A stretch of DNA of 44,585 nt. It comes from Dehalococcoidia bacterium. GTDB lineage: Bacteria > Chloroflexota > Dehalococcoidia > GIF9 > AB-539-J10. The notes below the pieces were generated by a model, which saw only the letters and a program-made list of their open reading frames with translations, was not told where the DNA came from and searched no databases. Position 1 is the first letter of the stretch, and each line of letters begins with the position of its first letter. Shown one piece after another: positions 18,774 to 27,154 of the stretch. Where the stretch lies: assembly GCA_021157895.1 (NCBI GenBank), contig JAGGVQ010000016.1:1-44585 (forward strand). Reading direction: 5' to 3'. Both the position numbers and the translations under genes were made by a program.

Positions 18774-19559
18774 GTGAAAGATACTCCCAGCCAGAACGCA
18801 ACACTGCTCGATATAGCTACTGTTTTCATTACCTCTTTACCTGCGCAAAAAAAAGAGGTCGCACAATCCGAATTACGCAGATTCATTCGTTGGCTGGGCT
18901 CCCACCGAAAACCAAGCGAATTAAGCCCTATCGATATCTCCAGTTACGGGGAATTAATTACACCACCATCTGCAAAATTAATAAAACCTTTTCTAACCTA
19001 CCTACACCGGCAGGGATTCACTACAATAAACTTGGCACTTCACCTTCGAGCAAAGAAATCCCCACAAAAAGGATTCCCTCATTCACAGCAAAGACCTCCA
19101 AATTCAGCAATATTAACCACAACAGGACATGCTAACATGAAGGCAGAATTATCTACTCTCAAGAGCCAGCGAATTCAAGTCACAAGGGAAATACACAAAG
19201 CAGCAGAAGATAAGGACTTCAAAGAAAATGCTCCTCTTGAAGCAGCTCGAGAACAAAAGTCTCTCTTGGAAGGAAGAATCCAAGAACTGGAAACGACATT
19301 AATGTCAGCCACAATCGTAAAAGACAAACAAAACTCTTCACAGATCACCATAGGCAGTACAGTAATACTTCACAATCTAGATTCTGGAGAAAAGCACCGC
19401 TACACCATGGTAGATCCGAAAGAGGCAAACCCAATTTCAGGGAAGCTCTCTATCTCTTCTCCGCTCGGCAAGGTGATCTCTGGCAAAAACACAGGGGAAA
19501 CAGTGGAACTTACTGCCCCCGCTGGTATTTTTCACTACATCATCGAAGATGTACTTTAG
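18774..19559 (+). CDS. GreA/GreB-type transcript cleavage factor with an extra N-terminal SAM-like domain
   Basis: The C-terminal part (about residues 122-261) is GreA: a coiled-coil hairpin with the acidic tip DKDFKENAPLEAAREQ (Asp148 and Glu151 match the RNA polymerase active-site residues of GreA) and a FKBP-like C-terminal domain (ITIGSTVILHNL, ISSPLGKVISGKNTGETVEL). GreA rescues backtracked RNA polymerase. Residues 8-95 are extra: a helical segment (AQSELRRFIRWLGSH, then FLTYLHRQGF) resembling the core-binding (SAM-like) domain of tyrosine recombinases, followed by a polar linker. The GTG start has its own promoter. No separate greA is in the window, so this may be the main Gre factor. 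Confidence 0.88.
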   Translation: MKDTPSQNATLLDIATVFITSLPAQKKEVAQSELRRFIRWLGSHRKPSELSPIDISSYGELITPPSAKLIKPFLTYLHRQGFTTINLALHLRAKKSPQKGFPHSQQRPPNSAILTTTGHANMKAELSTLKSQRIQVTREIHKAAEDKDFKENAPLEAAREQKSLLEGRIQELETTLMSATIVKDKQNSSQITIGSTVILHNLDSGEKHRYTMVDPKEANPISGKLSISSPLGKVISGKNTGETVELTAPAGIFHYIIEDVL

Positions 19560-19615
19560 CGATAGCATGCCCCCTCAGGTTATATATATAACAACTCCAC
19601 ACTCTACTATCGCTA
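19557..19615. terminator. Nested inverted repeats between convergent genes (likely bidirectional terminator)
   Basis: TAGCGATAG (19557-19565, starting with the greA stop) is perfectly complementary to CTATCGCTA (19607-19615). Between them lies the perfect 14-bp palindrome GTTATATATATAAC (19579-19592). The structure sits at the convergent end of the greA fusion gene and the minus-strand SDR gene. A role as terminator is inferred; the AT palindrome could alternatively be a protein-binding site. Confidence 0.45.
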
Positions 19616-19693
19616 AGAATTTCAGCAAAGAGCCAATGGCAAGCTTTATCCCGGTAGTAGCACCTTACGCCAACATGTGGCAGAGAGGATAAG

Positions 19694-20512
19694 TTAGTCC
19701 GGCGACACAATCGTCGATAATAACATTCTCACAGAGCTAAAATGACCACCATCTAGCATAATGGTCTGCCCCGTCATATAGCTTGAGGCTTCAGAAGCCA
19801 GAAATATAGCGGCACCAACAATTTCATCTGGTTCAGCTATACGACCAAGAGCGGTACTGTCCTCAGTCTCCTTCCTGATCACCGGATTGCTCCATAACGC
19901 TGTGGAAAAGCGAGTTTTTACTATCCCTGGAGCAATGGTATTCACCCTAATATTATAGTGCCCCCATTCCTGGGCAAGCACCTGTGTAAGCATAATAACG
20001 CCCGCTTTACTTATAGAATATACCCCGGCTCCTAGGCCAGGACGAATCCCATCTTCTGAAGAAACATTAATGATACTTCCTGAACCCCTGGTCCGCATCA
20101 CCTTGCCCACTGCCTGACTTAAGAAAAAATATCCCTTTAAGTTTAAGCCCATAGTGACATCCCACATCTTCTCGTCCACGTTGAATACTGAACCAAACAC
20201 GGGGTTGGTGGCAGCATTATTCACCAGTATGTCAATATGATAAAATTTCCCTTGAGCCACCTGCACCAGATGGTCAATCTGCGCTAGGTCACGGATATTC
20301 GTAGGCACAGCGATAGCCTCTTGCCCCATATTAGCTATTTCCTGCGCAACAGCCTCGAGATCAGGCAGCTTGCGGCTAGCCAGAACAACATCAGCCCCCG
20401 CCTGTGCTAAGCCCAAAGCAATAGCTTTTCCAATGCCCCGACTCGCACCACTGACTAAAGCAACTTTGTGTTGCAAGGCAAACCTATTTAAACATGCTCC
20501 CTCTTTATCCAT
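19694..20512 (-). CDS. SDR-family NAD(P)-dependent oxidoreductase
   Basis: A classical short-chain dehydrogenase of 272 residues. The Rossmann motif is SGASRGIGKA (GASRGIG at 22-28), followed by NNAATNP (98-104), the catalytic Ser in NVSSEDG (about 151-152) and Y165-SIS-K169. The end LDGGH is typical of FabG/glucose-dehydrogenase-like members. Substrate cannot be read; a 3-hydroxyacyl, sugar or alcohol substrate is possible. It follows the 4-hydroxybutyryl-CoA dehydratase-like gene with a 38-base gap on the same strand, so the two may act on related acyl-CoA intermediates. Confidence 0.9.
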   Translation of the reverse strand: MDKEGACLNRFALQHKVALVSGASRGIGKAIALGLAQAGADVVLASRKLPDLEAVAQEIANMGQEAIAVPTNIRDLAQIDHLVQVAQGKFYHIDILVNNAATNPVFGSVFNVDEKMWDVTMGLNLKGYFFLSQAVGKVMRTRGSGSIINVSSEDGIRPGLGAGVYSISKAGVIMLTQVLAQEWGHYNIRVNTIAPGIVKTRFSTALWSNPVIRKETEDSTALGRIAEPDEIVGAAIFLASEASSYMTGQTIMLDGGHFSSVRMLLSTIVSPD

Positions 20513-20550
20513 CTCTATAAAAACATGCGCCGTGCCAACAATATTTCCCG

Positions 20551-22050
20551 CTAATCTGTACTATGAGTATCCCGAGTATCCCCCAGATCAGGTTCCAAAC
20601 GTAAGTCTCTCGATTGATCCAATTTGGTAACTAGCCCTCCAAGATATCTCGCTATATTTTTCTTGGCTTCATAATCATACTCAGCATTCAATGTGATAGT
20701 TTCCATAATAGGCGATCCCCCACCATGAACCCCTGCTATTGCATACCAGTGAGTCATGGCAGAAGACCCGACATTTTCCACTAGCCTCCAGACAAGATGT
20801 GAGTCTTCAGGAGAAATTTTGGGGTTTCTTACGATATACTTTTGTAAATCCCTCCGGGTTTCCTCTGCATAAAAATCAGACTCAAACGGCAAAGTCACTG
20901 ATAAGCCACCAGCTATCTCAGTTAATAGATTATACTCGTGATAAATAGTTTCACCCATAAGCCGCCTGCCCACGTTAGCATACACTGCATTTGGAAAAAA
21001 CGTGCCTGATGATGTTTTCTCACCATAGATGGCACTTGCTATACCAGCAGCGTAGGATAATTCAGCGCCACCAACAAATTCAGAGAGCTTTTGCCTTACA
21101 TGAGCCATTCGCTCTATGTTATTAGCCTCAGCTACCAGAGCAGTCACCCCACACAAAATATCCGACACTGCAGGTTTGCAACCAGTATAACTGTGCCTAT
21201 GAGAATCCGCAAAAAGCAAAGCAAGCCTCCTGCCAAAGTCCCACTCCTGACACATAAACACTCTTTCTTTGGGTATAAAGGCATTATCAAAAACTACCAC
21301 GGAATCCGAAACACCATATTGGGATAAGGGAGCTGCTCCTCTCTCTCTCTGCCTAAACCAAACGGGGCGAGTTATCAAACGCACATTGTCCCAGTCTGCA
21401 GGAATAGCAAAGGCTACAGCATAATCCTCGTCCTCCGCTCGCAAAGCACGCGTTGGTACAACAATAATCTCATCAGCATAAGCCGCCATAGTTATACTTA
21501 TCTTAGCCCCTCGTACCACGATTCCATCCTTCTTGATATCAACGATATGCACATAAGAGTCAGGGTCAGCCTGCTCAGCAGGCCTCTTGCTCCTGTCGCC
21601 CTTCATATCAGTCTGGGCACAGGCAGCGGTCAAATCACGCTCCTGAAAATCTTTCAAGTAAGCATTGAATCGGCGACTGTACTCCGTCCCATACTTATCA
21701 TCCATTTCCCTGGTAGCAATAGACAAGGCAACCAAAGCATCATGCCCCATACACCTCTGGATACAGCCACCAACTCTTTGTGTCAACAGACGAATCATCT
21801 TTTGCTTCTGCATTAAGTCATACGATGTTTGCGGAGGACGAGTGAATCTATTAACTCTATTCCCAGTGAAGTACGACTCCGCTGTCAGCAAACTTTGCCA
21901 ATCTGTATCCTGGGCCAAATCAAAGGTCACAGACATGACATTTATGCCCGGCTGAATCCTTGCATCCCCCCTGCCCACCTTCTCTCCCCCTATATAAAGG
22001 TTGGGCTTCATGTTCAATAAGTCCTCACGATATCTAGCTGAACTTCTCAT
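20551..22050 (-). CDS. 4-hydroxybutyryl-CoA dehydratase / 4-hydroxyphenylacetate 3-hydroxylase family protein (Fe-S form)
   Basis: The HpaB/AbfD family contains simple flavin hydroxylases and the [4Fe-4S]-FAD radical dehydratase. The dehydratase ligands in Clostridium are C99, C103, H292 and C299. Here C96 and C100 (GGCIQRC) and H284 and C291 (SHRHSYTGC) have identical spacing, so a cluster is very likely. The FAD region AQTDMKGDRSKRP is present. At 499 residues it is full length. The reaction would be reversible dehydration of 4-hydroxybutyryl-CoA or a related hydroxyacyl-CoA, with vinylacetyl-CoA isomerase activity. No CoA-transferase or 4-hydroxybutyrate dehydrogenase is nearby. An SD-like AGGGG precedes the ATG on the minus strand. 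Confidence 0.85.
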   Translation of the reverse strand: MRSSARYREDLLNMKPNLYIGGEKVGRGDARIQPGINVMSVTFDLAQDTDWQSLLTAESYFTGNRVNRFTRPPQTSYDLMQKQKMIRLLTQRVGGCIQRCMGHDALVALSIATREMDDKYGTEYSRRFNAYLKDFQERDLTAACAQTDMKGDRSKRPAEQADPDSYVHIVDIKKDGIVVRGAKISITMAAYADEIIVVPTRALRAEDEDYAVAFAIPADWDNVRLITRPVWFRQRERGAAPLSQYGVSDSVVVFDNAFIPKERVFMCQEWDFGRRLALLFADSHRHSYTGCKPAVSDILCGVTALVAEANNIERMAHVRQKLSEFVGGAELSYAAGIASAIYGEKTSSGTFFPNAVYANVGRRLMGETIYHEYNLLTEIAGGLSVTLPFESDFYAEETRRDLQKYIVRNPKISPEDSHLVWRLVENVGSSAMTHWYAIAGVHGGGSPIMETITLNAEYDYEAKKNIARYLGGLVTKLDQSRDLRLEPDLGDTRDTHSTD

Positions 22051-22219
22051 AATCTTAGCCCCCTATCATCATTGATGTGCTTCACTAACATGCCATGGCT
22101 TTCAGAAATACAACCCTATTAAATCCCCTCGGTTGTATCATGTTCACATACAGACACAGCATTCTCGTAATAAATCGCCATTAGAAGATATCAACCTCTT
22201 GCTGGAAAAAGCCAATACA

Positions 22220-23296
22220 TTAGTAACCCTTAATCAATTTTTTAAGCTGACTGGGCTCGCTACTCTTAAGCAACGCCTCCTCAATGGTTACCTCTCCATT
22301 TCTTACCAGATATGCTAGCGACTGATTTAGCGTCTGCATGTGGTCTCGAGCACCAAGCTGAATAATGCTGGGCAACTCGAAAGTCTTGCTAGTACGTATT
22401 AAGTTTCTAACTGCAGGAACAGCAATCAAAATCTCAAATGCCGCTATCCTGCCTTTACCCGCAGCACGCGGCAACAGAGTCTGCGACAGTACCGCCTCCA
22501 ACACCAAGGCTATCTGTAATCTGATTTGGTGCTGGTGAATCGGAGGAAACACATCAATCATTCGGTCAACAGTTTGAACAGCATCAACTGTGTGCAATGT
22601 CCCTAAAACCAGATGCCCCGTTTCAGCAGCAGTAATGGCAGTAGCGATGGTATCAAGATCACGCATCTCCCCTACCAGAATTACGTCAGGGTCATGGCGA
22701 AGCGCATGTACCAATGCAGTATTAAATGAAAGGGTATCATCCCCAAGATCTCTCTGGGCAATAATACTCTTCTTATTGTGATGTAAATACTCGATAGGAT
22801 TCTCAATGGTAATAATGTTCCTGCCTTCACGTTCATTCAGATAGTCAATCATGGAAGCCAGGGTAGTACTCTTACCACTCCCAGTAGGTCCAGTAACCAG
22901 AATAAGCCCCCTCGGCTTAAGACTAAGGCTCTTACATACCTGCGGTAACTCAAGGTCATCAATCGTTGGAATTTCAAATGGTACACGCCGGAAGGCTATG
23001 CTCATTGTTCCCCGTTGCAGCATTACGTTAACTCTAAACCGAGCTACATTAGGTACACTATATGCGAAATCAAGTTCCAAATCTCGGTAAAACATCCTCT
23101 GCTGCTCTTCTGTAGTAATATGATTAAAGATCTGACGCATTCTATCTGGCGTCATCTCTGGTAAGTCAACTAGCGGTTTCAACGCGCCATCAATTCGCAG
23201 CACAGGTGGACTAGGAACCCGGAGATGCAAGTCAGATGCTCCCTCAGCTTTCATAAAGCTAAGAAGTTCTTCTATACGAACATCACCCTCGATCAT
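22220..23296 (-). CDS. pilT: Type IV pilus twitching-motility ATPase PilT
   Basis: PilT powers pilus retraction. The 358-residue protein has the N-terminal PAS-like domain (GASDLHLRVPSPPVLRIDG), Walker A GPTGSGKST (136-144), the Asp box IITIENPIEY, Walker B DVILVGEMRD (204-213) and the His box TGHLVLGTLHT (226-236), all diagnostic of PilT rather than PilB, which is longer. No other pilus gene is in the window, so it may be an orphan or serve a machine encoded elsewhere. It is the last core-looking gene before the accessory island. Confidence 0.93.
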   Translation of the reverse strand: MIEGDVRIEELLSFMKAEGASDLHLRVPSPPVLRIDGALKPLVDLPEMTPDRMRQIFNHITTEEQQRMFYRDLELDFAYSVPNVARFRVNVMLQRGTMSIAFRRVPFEIPTIDDLELPQVCKSLSLKPRGLILVTGPTGSGKSTTLASMIDYLNEREGRNIITIENPIEYLHHNKKSIIAQRDLGDDTLSFNTALVHALRHDPDVILVGEMRDLDTIATAITAAETGHLVLGTLHTVDAVQTVDRMIDVFPPIHQHQIRLQIALVLEAVLSQTLLPRAAGKGRIAAFEILIAVPAVRNLIRTSKTFELPSIIQLGARDHMQTLNQSLAYLVRNGEVTIEEALLKSSEPSQLKKLIKGY

Positions 23297-23634
23297 ACTA
23301 CAATCTTATCCTGCCCTAGACACAGAATCAACTACTACTCAACAATATAGTAAATGGTCAGATCTCAGCACATATCCCCAAATTCCGCAAACGCCACTGC
23401 GCGCTAGATTATTTATGGGGCAAATTCTATTGGGCAGGATACGAAAGCCATGCGCAATAAGAAAACAGAAGGCAACAGGTTAAGGATAAAAGATTTTACC
23501 AAAGAGCTGAGCCTACTAAAGTTTAATTAAAAGGAAATAACGGGCATGCTAGTGACAATAAGAATCACTACAGAGAGTTCGGATTCGCTGTAGTAAGTAA
23601 CCAGATGCCCAGCCACCTGAAATCAAATGCAAAA
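23297..23634. other. Gene-free stretch at the island border
   Basis: No supported gene. It contains the upstream region of pilT and an inverted repeat TAGTGA (23550-23555) and TCACTA (23565-23570) with a 9-base spacer, whose geometry resembles the GTGAC/GTCAC palindromes found farther into the island. Nothing else was recognised. Confidence 0.4.
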
Positions 23635-23678
23635 TCGGGGTGAGAGGATTCGAACCTCCGACCACCTGAACCCCATGT
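23635..23678 (-). other. tRNA-Pro-like 3' fragment (probable attachment-site scar)
   Basis: On the minus strand the 3' part of a tRNA is clear: GTCGGAGG-TTCGAAT-CCTCT gives a T arm and CACCCCG-A an acceptor 3' strand with discriminator A, the usual ending of bacterial tRNA-Pro. The matching 5' strand CGGGGTG is not found nearby, and the region between anticodon stem and T arm carries extra bases. What lies 5' is a different sequence that folds as GAAAAGGC (23687-23694) with GCCTCCTTTC (23706-23715, bulged). Integrases commonly leave such tRNA 3' copies, so this fits a border of the accessory island. A fully functional tRNA is unlikely. Confidence 0.55.
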
Positions 23679-23858
23679 AGCTCGAAGAAAAGGCGAAGAC
23701 CGCTTGCCTCCTTTCAGTAAATGGTTATACCACCTTAGCCCCTAGCAGTCAACATACCCCACCTACGCCTTTTGTTTTCAATTTGCCACCTACACGAAAT
23801 GGACTATTATTGGAAAAGAGGTAACAAACGCCTTACTGATCGCCTCTGTACCACCACG

Positions 23859-25790
23859 TCAAAACTCGAAAAGTCTTACTAAGACAGTTTCGTTCGCCGC
23901 ATAAAATCCGTCTTTCGGTGAAAACCCGTTCTTCTTCCTTTTATAGAATGGCTTGTCTGATAGATATGTCTCTAGAATGCCTGTAGCGGCAAGAGTCGAT
24001 TTGCTTATGCTTGGAAGCCCCTCCAGAAAATGTGCCGCACCAACTGCGAGTCCACTCCCCAAGGCTGCTGAACATGCCTGGATTCCATGTCTCTGCCAAT
24101 AGTTGTCTCTGCCCGGCTTTCGAAAATTGTGAATTGCTCCCAACCCAACGGCTACTTTGTGAGTTACTAGTAGGTTATGAAAGTCATTAATGCAAGTCTG
24201 CCTCAGCTCCTTAAAAACACTCCGCTCATGTCTAGTTCTTTGGTTGTTGATATTGTATGCACCAGTCCCTGTAGTAATACTGCAGATATTCGAGGTACGC
24301 GACGTTGGGCGCTCAGCAGTTTCTGCACACCCAAACACATCATAGCAGGCGCAAAGAATAGCGTTTGCCCCGTGAGGTAATGGTATTATTCGATTGTCTC
24401 GTTCATAGTCTTGGGAATAACATATGTAGTGAGAGCTTTCGTCATCGCTGGTTGGGAAAACTTTGCGTCCTATGCCTGCAATTCCTTTCTTGTTCCAAGC
24501 AACACATAATTGGTCTGACCAAAAATAATTAGAATCCTCTGGCCCTGTGGTGCCATCGACTCCAATGATAATAATCACACCAGGAGAACTATGTGATAAG
24601 TACTGGCAGCTATTAGTACAAACATTATGGAAGGAGGCATTCTCAAGCGCTGTTACTCTTTCTGCATATGGTAATGAGCCAAGATATTTATCTAAGCAGA
24701 AGAAGCCACCAGGTAATATCAGAGCATCAATGTCAGACCAACCGCGGTTACCAATTTCGTGAATTGTCTTCTGCAGAAGTTTCTGTCTTTCAGCATTAGA
24801 GTGGATGTTCTCTAAAGACTGACCCAAAACACAGGCCGAGACAATACGGGTTTTGGCGCCTGCTTGCGCTGTTTTGCTCATCATCGACTGCCCTTGTGGC
24901 TGGATATTTGAGCGACGAGCATTCCTTGCTACCTGAACTAGTAGTTTGTTTAGCTCGCTCGCGGCATTGGAGAGTGTCCAATCATATTCCTTATCTTTGA
25001 TACGTAAAACTGTATAGCCATGTCTGGAGGCTAAAATGTCCCGTAAGCTATCATAGAATGCCCTTTGCTCATCACGGTATTCTGGATCTCGATCAGTCGC
25101 TTGTGTTGTTTTACAGGCTGATATCCAAGCATTTTTATCAAATCCAAGGTTTAGCTCACGGGGATAGTTCGAAAGTGCGAGTGCCCTAGGAATCGTAAAG
25201 TGCTGTCTTTCATCATACTCGATAATCAGGCTTTGTGAAGGGATGAAATAGTCTACCTGCAAATGTAAGCCGGGCGAGAAGAAATTCCTATAACCCCGAT
25301 ATGAAGATAATACTTCCACAATTTTTATTAGAGCATTATCCATTGAGCCCCGGCTTGGAACTACCAACCAGTTATGACTAACCTCAGTCTTTACCACACC
25401 AAAATGCTGTTTAAGCAGCTTCAATAAAGCTTGTCTCTGTGCTTTTGGGGCTGAACCAGCCCAGGCCCGCCTACTAGCGGGGTTAGCACTTGACCTAACT
25501 TTGCTATGTTGCTCTAGAGAGGAGATTTCTTCAATCTTGAAACCCAGGTTTTCTAAAAATAAGTTTGTTTCTTTACCACCATTGAATTTAGAGGGATCAA
25601 GTTCCTGGCCATTAGCATATTTGTTTGCTAAGGACACGACATATTTCGGGGGGAATGTCTGATTGTCAACAACGAGTTGAAATCTAGTTGCTCTACGCCT
25701 CTTCGGAATCGTGTTTTCTCTGATATACCCGATGGCACTTATTATGTTTTGCCAACTAATATTTGAGGGGATCATTTTTGTCACCTCCAA
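23859..25790 (-). CDS. Three-domain protein: ScoMcrA-like head, PD-(D/E)XK-like nuclease, nitrilase-like domain
   Basis: 643 residues. Residues 5-88 resemble the N-terminal head of ScoMcrA-type modification-dependent endonucleases (FPPKYVVSLANKYANG, then KFNGGKETNLFLENLGF). Residues 110-290 look like a PD-(D/E)XK nuclease: VDYFIPSQSLIIEYDE with D180 and E191, then YTVLRI at 260-264; a Vsr/DUF559-like fold is likely. Residues 315-560 resemble a carbon-nitrogen hydrolase: ALILPGGFF, GRKVFPT (Lys443) and ILCACYDVFG (Cys482). The Glu of the Glu-Lys-Cys triad, expected in LPE, is replaced by Gly361, so amidase activity is uncertain. I infer a defence effector that recognises DNA, cuts it, and uses a small-molecule or protein-processing domain. 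The start is preceded by GGAGG on the minus strand; the first Met or Met6 may be used. Confidence 0.7.
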   Translation of the reverse strand: MEVTKMIPSNISWQNIISAIGYIRENTIPKRRRATRFQLVVDNQTFPPKYVVSLANKYANGQELDPSKFNGGKETNLFLENLGFKIEEISSLEQHSKVRSSANPASRRAWAGSAPKAQRQALLKLLKQHFGVVKTEVSHNWLVVPSRGSMDNALIKIVEVLSSYRGYRNFFSPGLHLQVDYFIPSQSLIIEYDERQHFTIPRALALSNYPRELNLGFDKNAWISACKTTQATDRDPEYRDEQRAFYDSLRDILASRHGYTVLRIKDKEYDWTLSNAASELNKLLVQVARNARRSNIQPQGQSMMSKTAQAGAKTRIVSACVLGQSLENIHSNAERQKLLQKTIHEIGNRGWSDIDALILPGGFFCLDKYLGSLPYAERVTALENASFHNVCTNSCQYLSHSSPGVIIIIGVDGTTGPEDSNYFWSDQLCVAWNKKGIAGIGRKVFPTSDDESSHYICYSQDYERDNRIIPLPHGANAILCACYDVFGCAETAERPTSRTSNICSITTGTGAYNINNQRTRHERSVFKELRQTCINDFHNLLVTHKVAVGLGAIHNFRKPGRDNYWQRHGIQACSAALGSGLAVGAAHFLEGLPSISKSTLAATGILETYLSDKPFYKRKKNGFSPKDGFYAANETVLVRLFEF

Positions 25791-25872
25791 AACAGTTATA
25801 AAACTTCGTCTGGATTTCTTTATCTCAGTGTTAGGGTACCAACACCAGCATCAATTCCCATTGGGTCACAAC

Positions 25873-26109
25873 TTATCCTGCCGTTTCGATATACTCAGTA
25901 GAGGTTTTGCTCCCTCCCTGAGCGCTAGCAGGAGCAACTATTGCTGGTTGCCTCCCTTCAAATACCCTGCTCAGTCTAAGACTTACCCAAGCCAGACCAT
26001 AACATAACAATTGAAGCAACCTGAGAGCAATATAAAGCAATAGCAAGAATATTGTTAGTAGAGGAATGCTAAATATAAAAAGAAGAAGAATCGCGCCTAT
26101 GATCTCCAT
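25873..26109 (-). CDS. Small membrane protein (78 aa)
   Basis: The first 45 residues form one long or two short hydrophobic helices (Leu/Ile-rich up to LCYGLAWVSL), followed by a basic then polar tail. GAGGG lies 5 bases before the ATG on the minus strand. It sits between the nuclease-nitrilase gene and the zinc-ribbon gene, all on the same strand, so it could be a membrane partner of either. No family recognised. Confidence 0.45.
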   Translation of the reverse strand: MEIIGAILLLFIFSIPLLTIFLLLLYIALRLLQLLCYGLAWVSLRLSRVFEGRQPAIVAPASAQGGSKTSTEYIETAG

Positions 26110-26219
26110 AGCCCTCTGTCTACCCCCCCCTTATCTTCATATAATAGTTTTCTCAAAACAGCTTATACTCCTATTTTTTAATTCTTTCTCTTCTTGTTTC
26201 CTCCCCAGAAAGAGAACTT

Positions 26220-26900
26220 TCACCACAAATGGCTCCATAATGGCAATGGGAATAGCTGCCTCGAGCATTCGTTGCAGTATCTGCCCAATGGCACTATGTT
26301 GGATTGTGTAATCCCATTACTTGTTGGTGTGTCCATTGATATTTCAATCACTAGATATGGCTTGTTGAAATTGATGATATCGTGGCAGTTATAGCAGTGG
26401 TCGTCGTTGATCATGCTAATGGGGTTCGCGTTGTACGTACCTCCAAGCAAGCCAGTTATATCCAGCGCAATAGAGAAATCAGAAACACCCGCAAGAAAAC
26501 CTCGTGCTGACGCTTCTCTTACACGGGTGTCAGATTTCATTCGGGCTATCGCATCGGCTAGCAATCGGGCGTACGTGTAGAAGCCGCGTATTTCAAGATC
26601 AACAAGCTTTGGTTTGTGTACCCACCTTAATTCATGGTGAGCAGATAGGAGAGTGCACGGCCTACATACTTGTAATGATGCCATAGCATCAATTACCTTT
26701 ACCTTCTTGGTGCCTTCTCTGCCTCCGGAAGTTTCCCAACGTCTAGAAACGCAGATGGATGTCTCACCTCTATCCATTGACTTACCACAGATAAAGCAAA
26801 TGCATCCACCATCGCCATCGTTGTGGCTTGGCATCCCCCTAAAAGGGTCAGTTGGGTACGGGATCACTATTTCTGAAGAATACGTCTTAACTTGATGCAT
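26220..26900 (-). CDS. Uncharacterised protein with four CxxC knuckles
   Basis: I recognise no family. The protein has four CxxC pairs: CFIC and CRPC in the N-terminal half, CYNC and CNEC in the C-terminal half, enough for two zinc ribbons. Between them is a helical segment (YTYARLLADAIARMKSD). The frame is open up to a GTG at 26987, but that codon lies inside an operator-like palindrome. Met at 26900 has AGGAGG repeats 11 bases upstream and places the palindrome 67 bases before the start, as in the other two genes carrying it. Likely controlled by the WYL regulator at 28393-29370. The longer start remains possible. Confidence 0.6.
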   Translation of the reverse strand: MHQVKTYSSEIVIPYPTDPFRGMPSHNDGDGGCICFICGKSMDRGETSICVSRRWETSGGREGTKKVKVIDAMASLQVCRPCTLLSAHHELRWVHKPKLVDLEIRGFYTYARLLADAIARMKSDTRVREASARGFLAGVSDFSIALDITGLLGGTYNANPISMINDDHCYNCHDIINFNKPYLVIEISMDTPTSNGITQSNIVPLGRYCNECSRQLFPLPLWSHLW

Positions 26901-26966
26901 TCTTGCTGCTTCCTCCTCCTCCATCAATGCTTCCCATGATTCTCCTAGTACCACAATATCACCGGC

Positions 26967-26989
26967 TTGTGACACCTGCATTGTCACAA
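26967..26989. promoter_or_regulatory. TGTGAC palindrome, copy A
   Basis: TTGTGAC (26967-26973) and GTCACAA (26983-26989) form a 7-bp inverted repeat with a 9-base spacer. About 24 bases are almost identical to copy B at 28366-28386. It lies upstream of, or over the first codons of, the zinc-ribbon gene. Confidence 0.65.
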
Positions 26990-27154
26990 ATCATATTATT
27001 ATTTACTGTGAATAAGAATAGATAAGCATATTAAACACATGGTATCTCTATAATTTTTGTGCCCCTTTTCATCGACAATGCACTTAAAACAACCATGACG
27101 GACTGAGCCGCACGCAATATGCTGGGCAAGGACTGCCCTGAATGTATAAGCCCC

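Noticed and set aside
23635-23745. tmRNA or selenocysteine tRNA
   Set aside because: The 3' T arm is tRNA-like, but no tag reading frame, no paired 5' end and no suitable anticodon for Sec are present; a tRNA-Pro fragment explains the data better.
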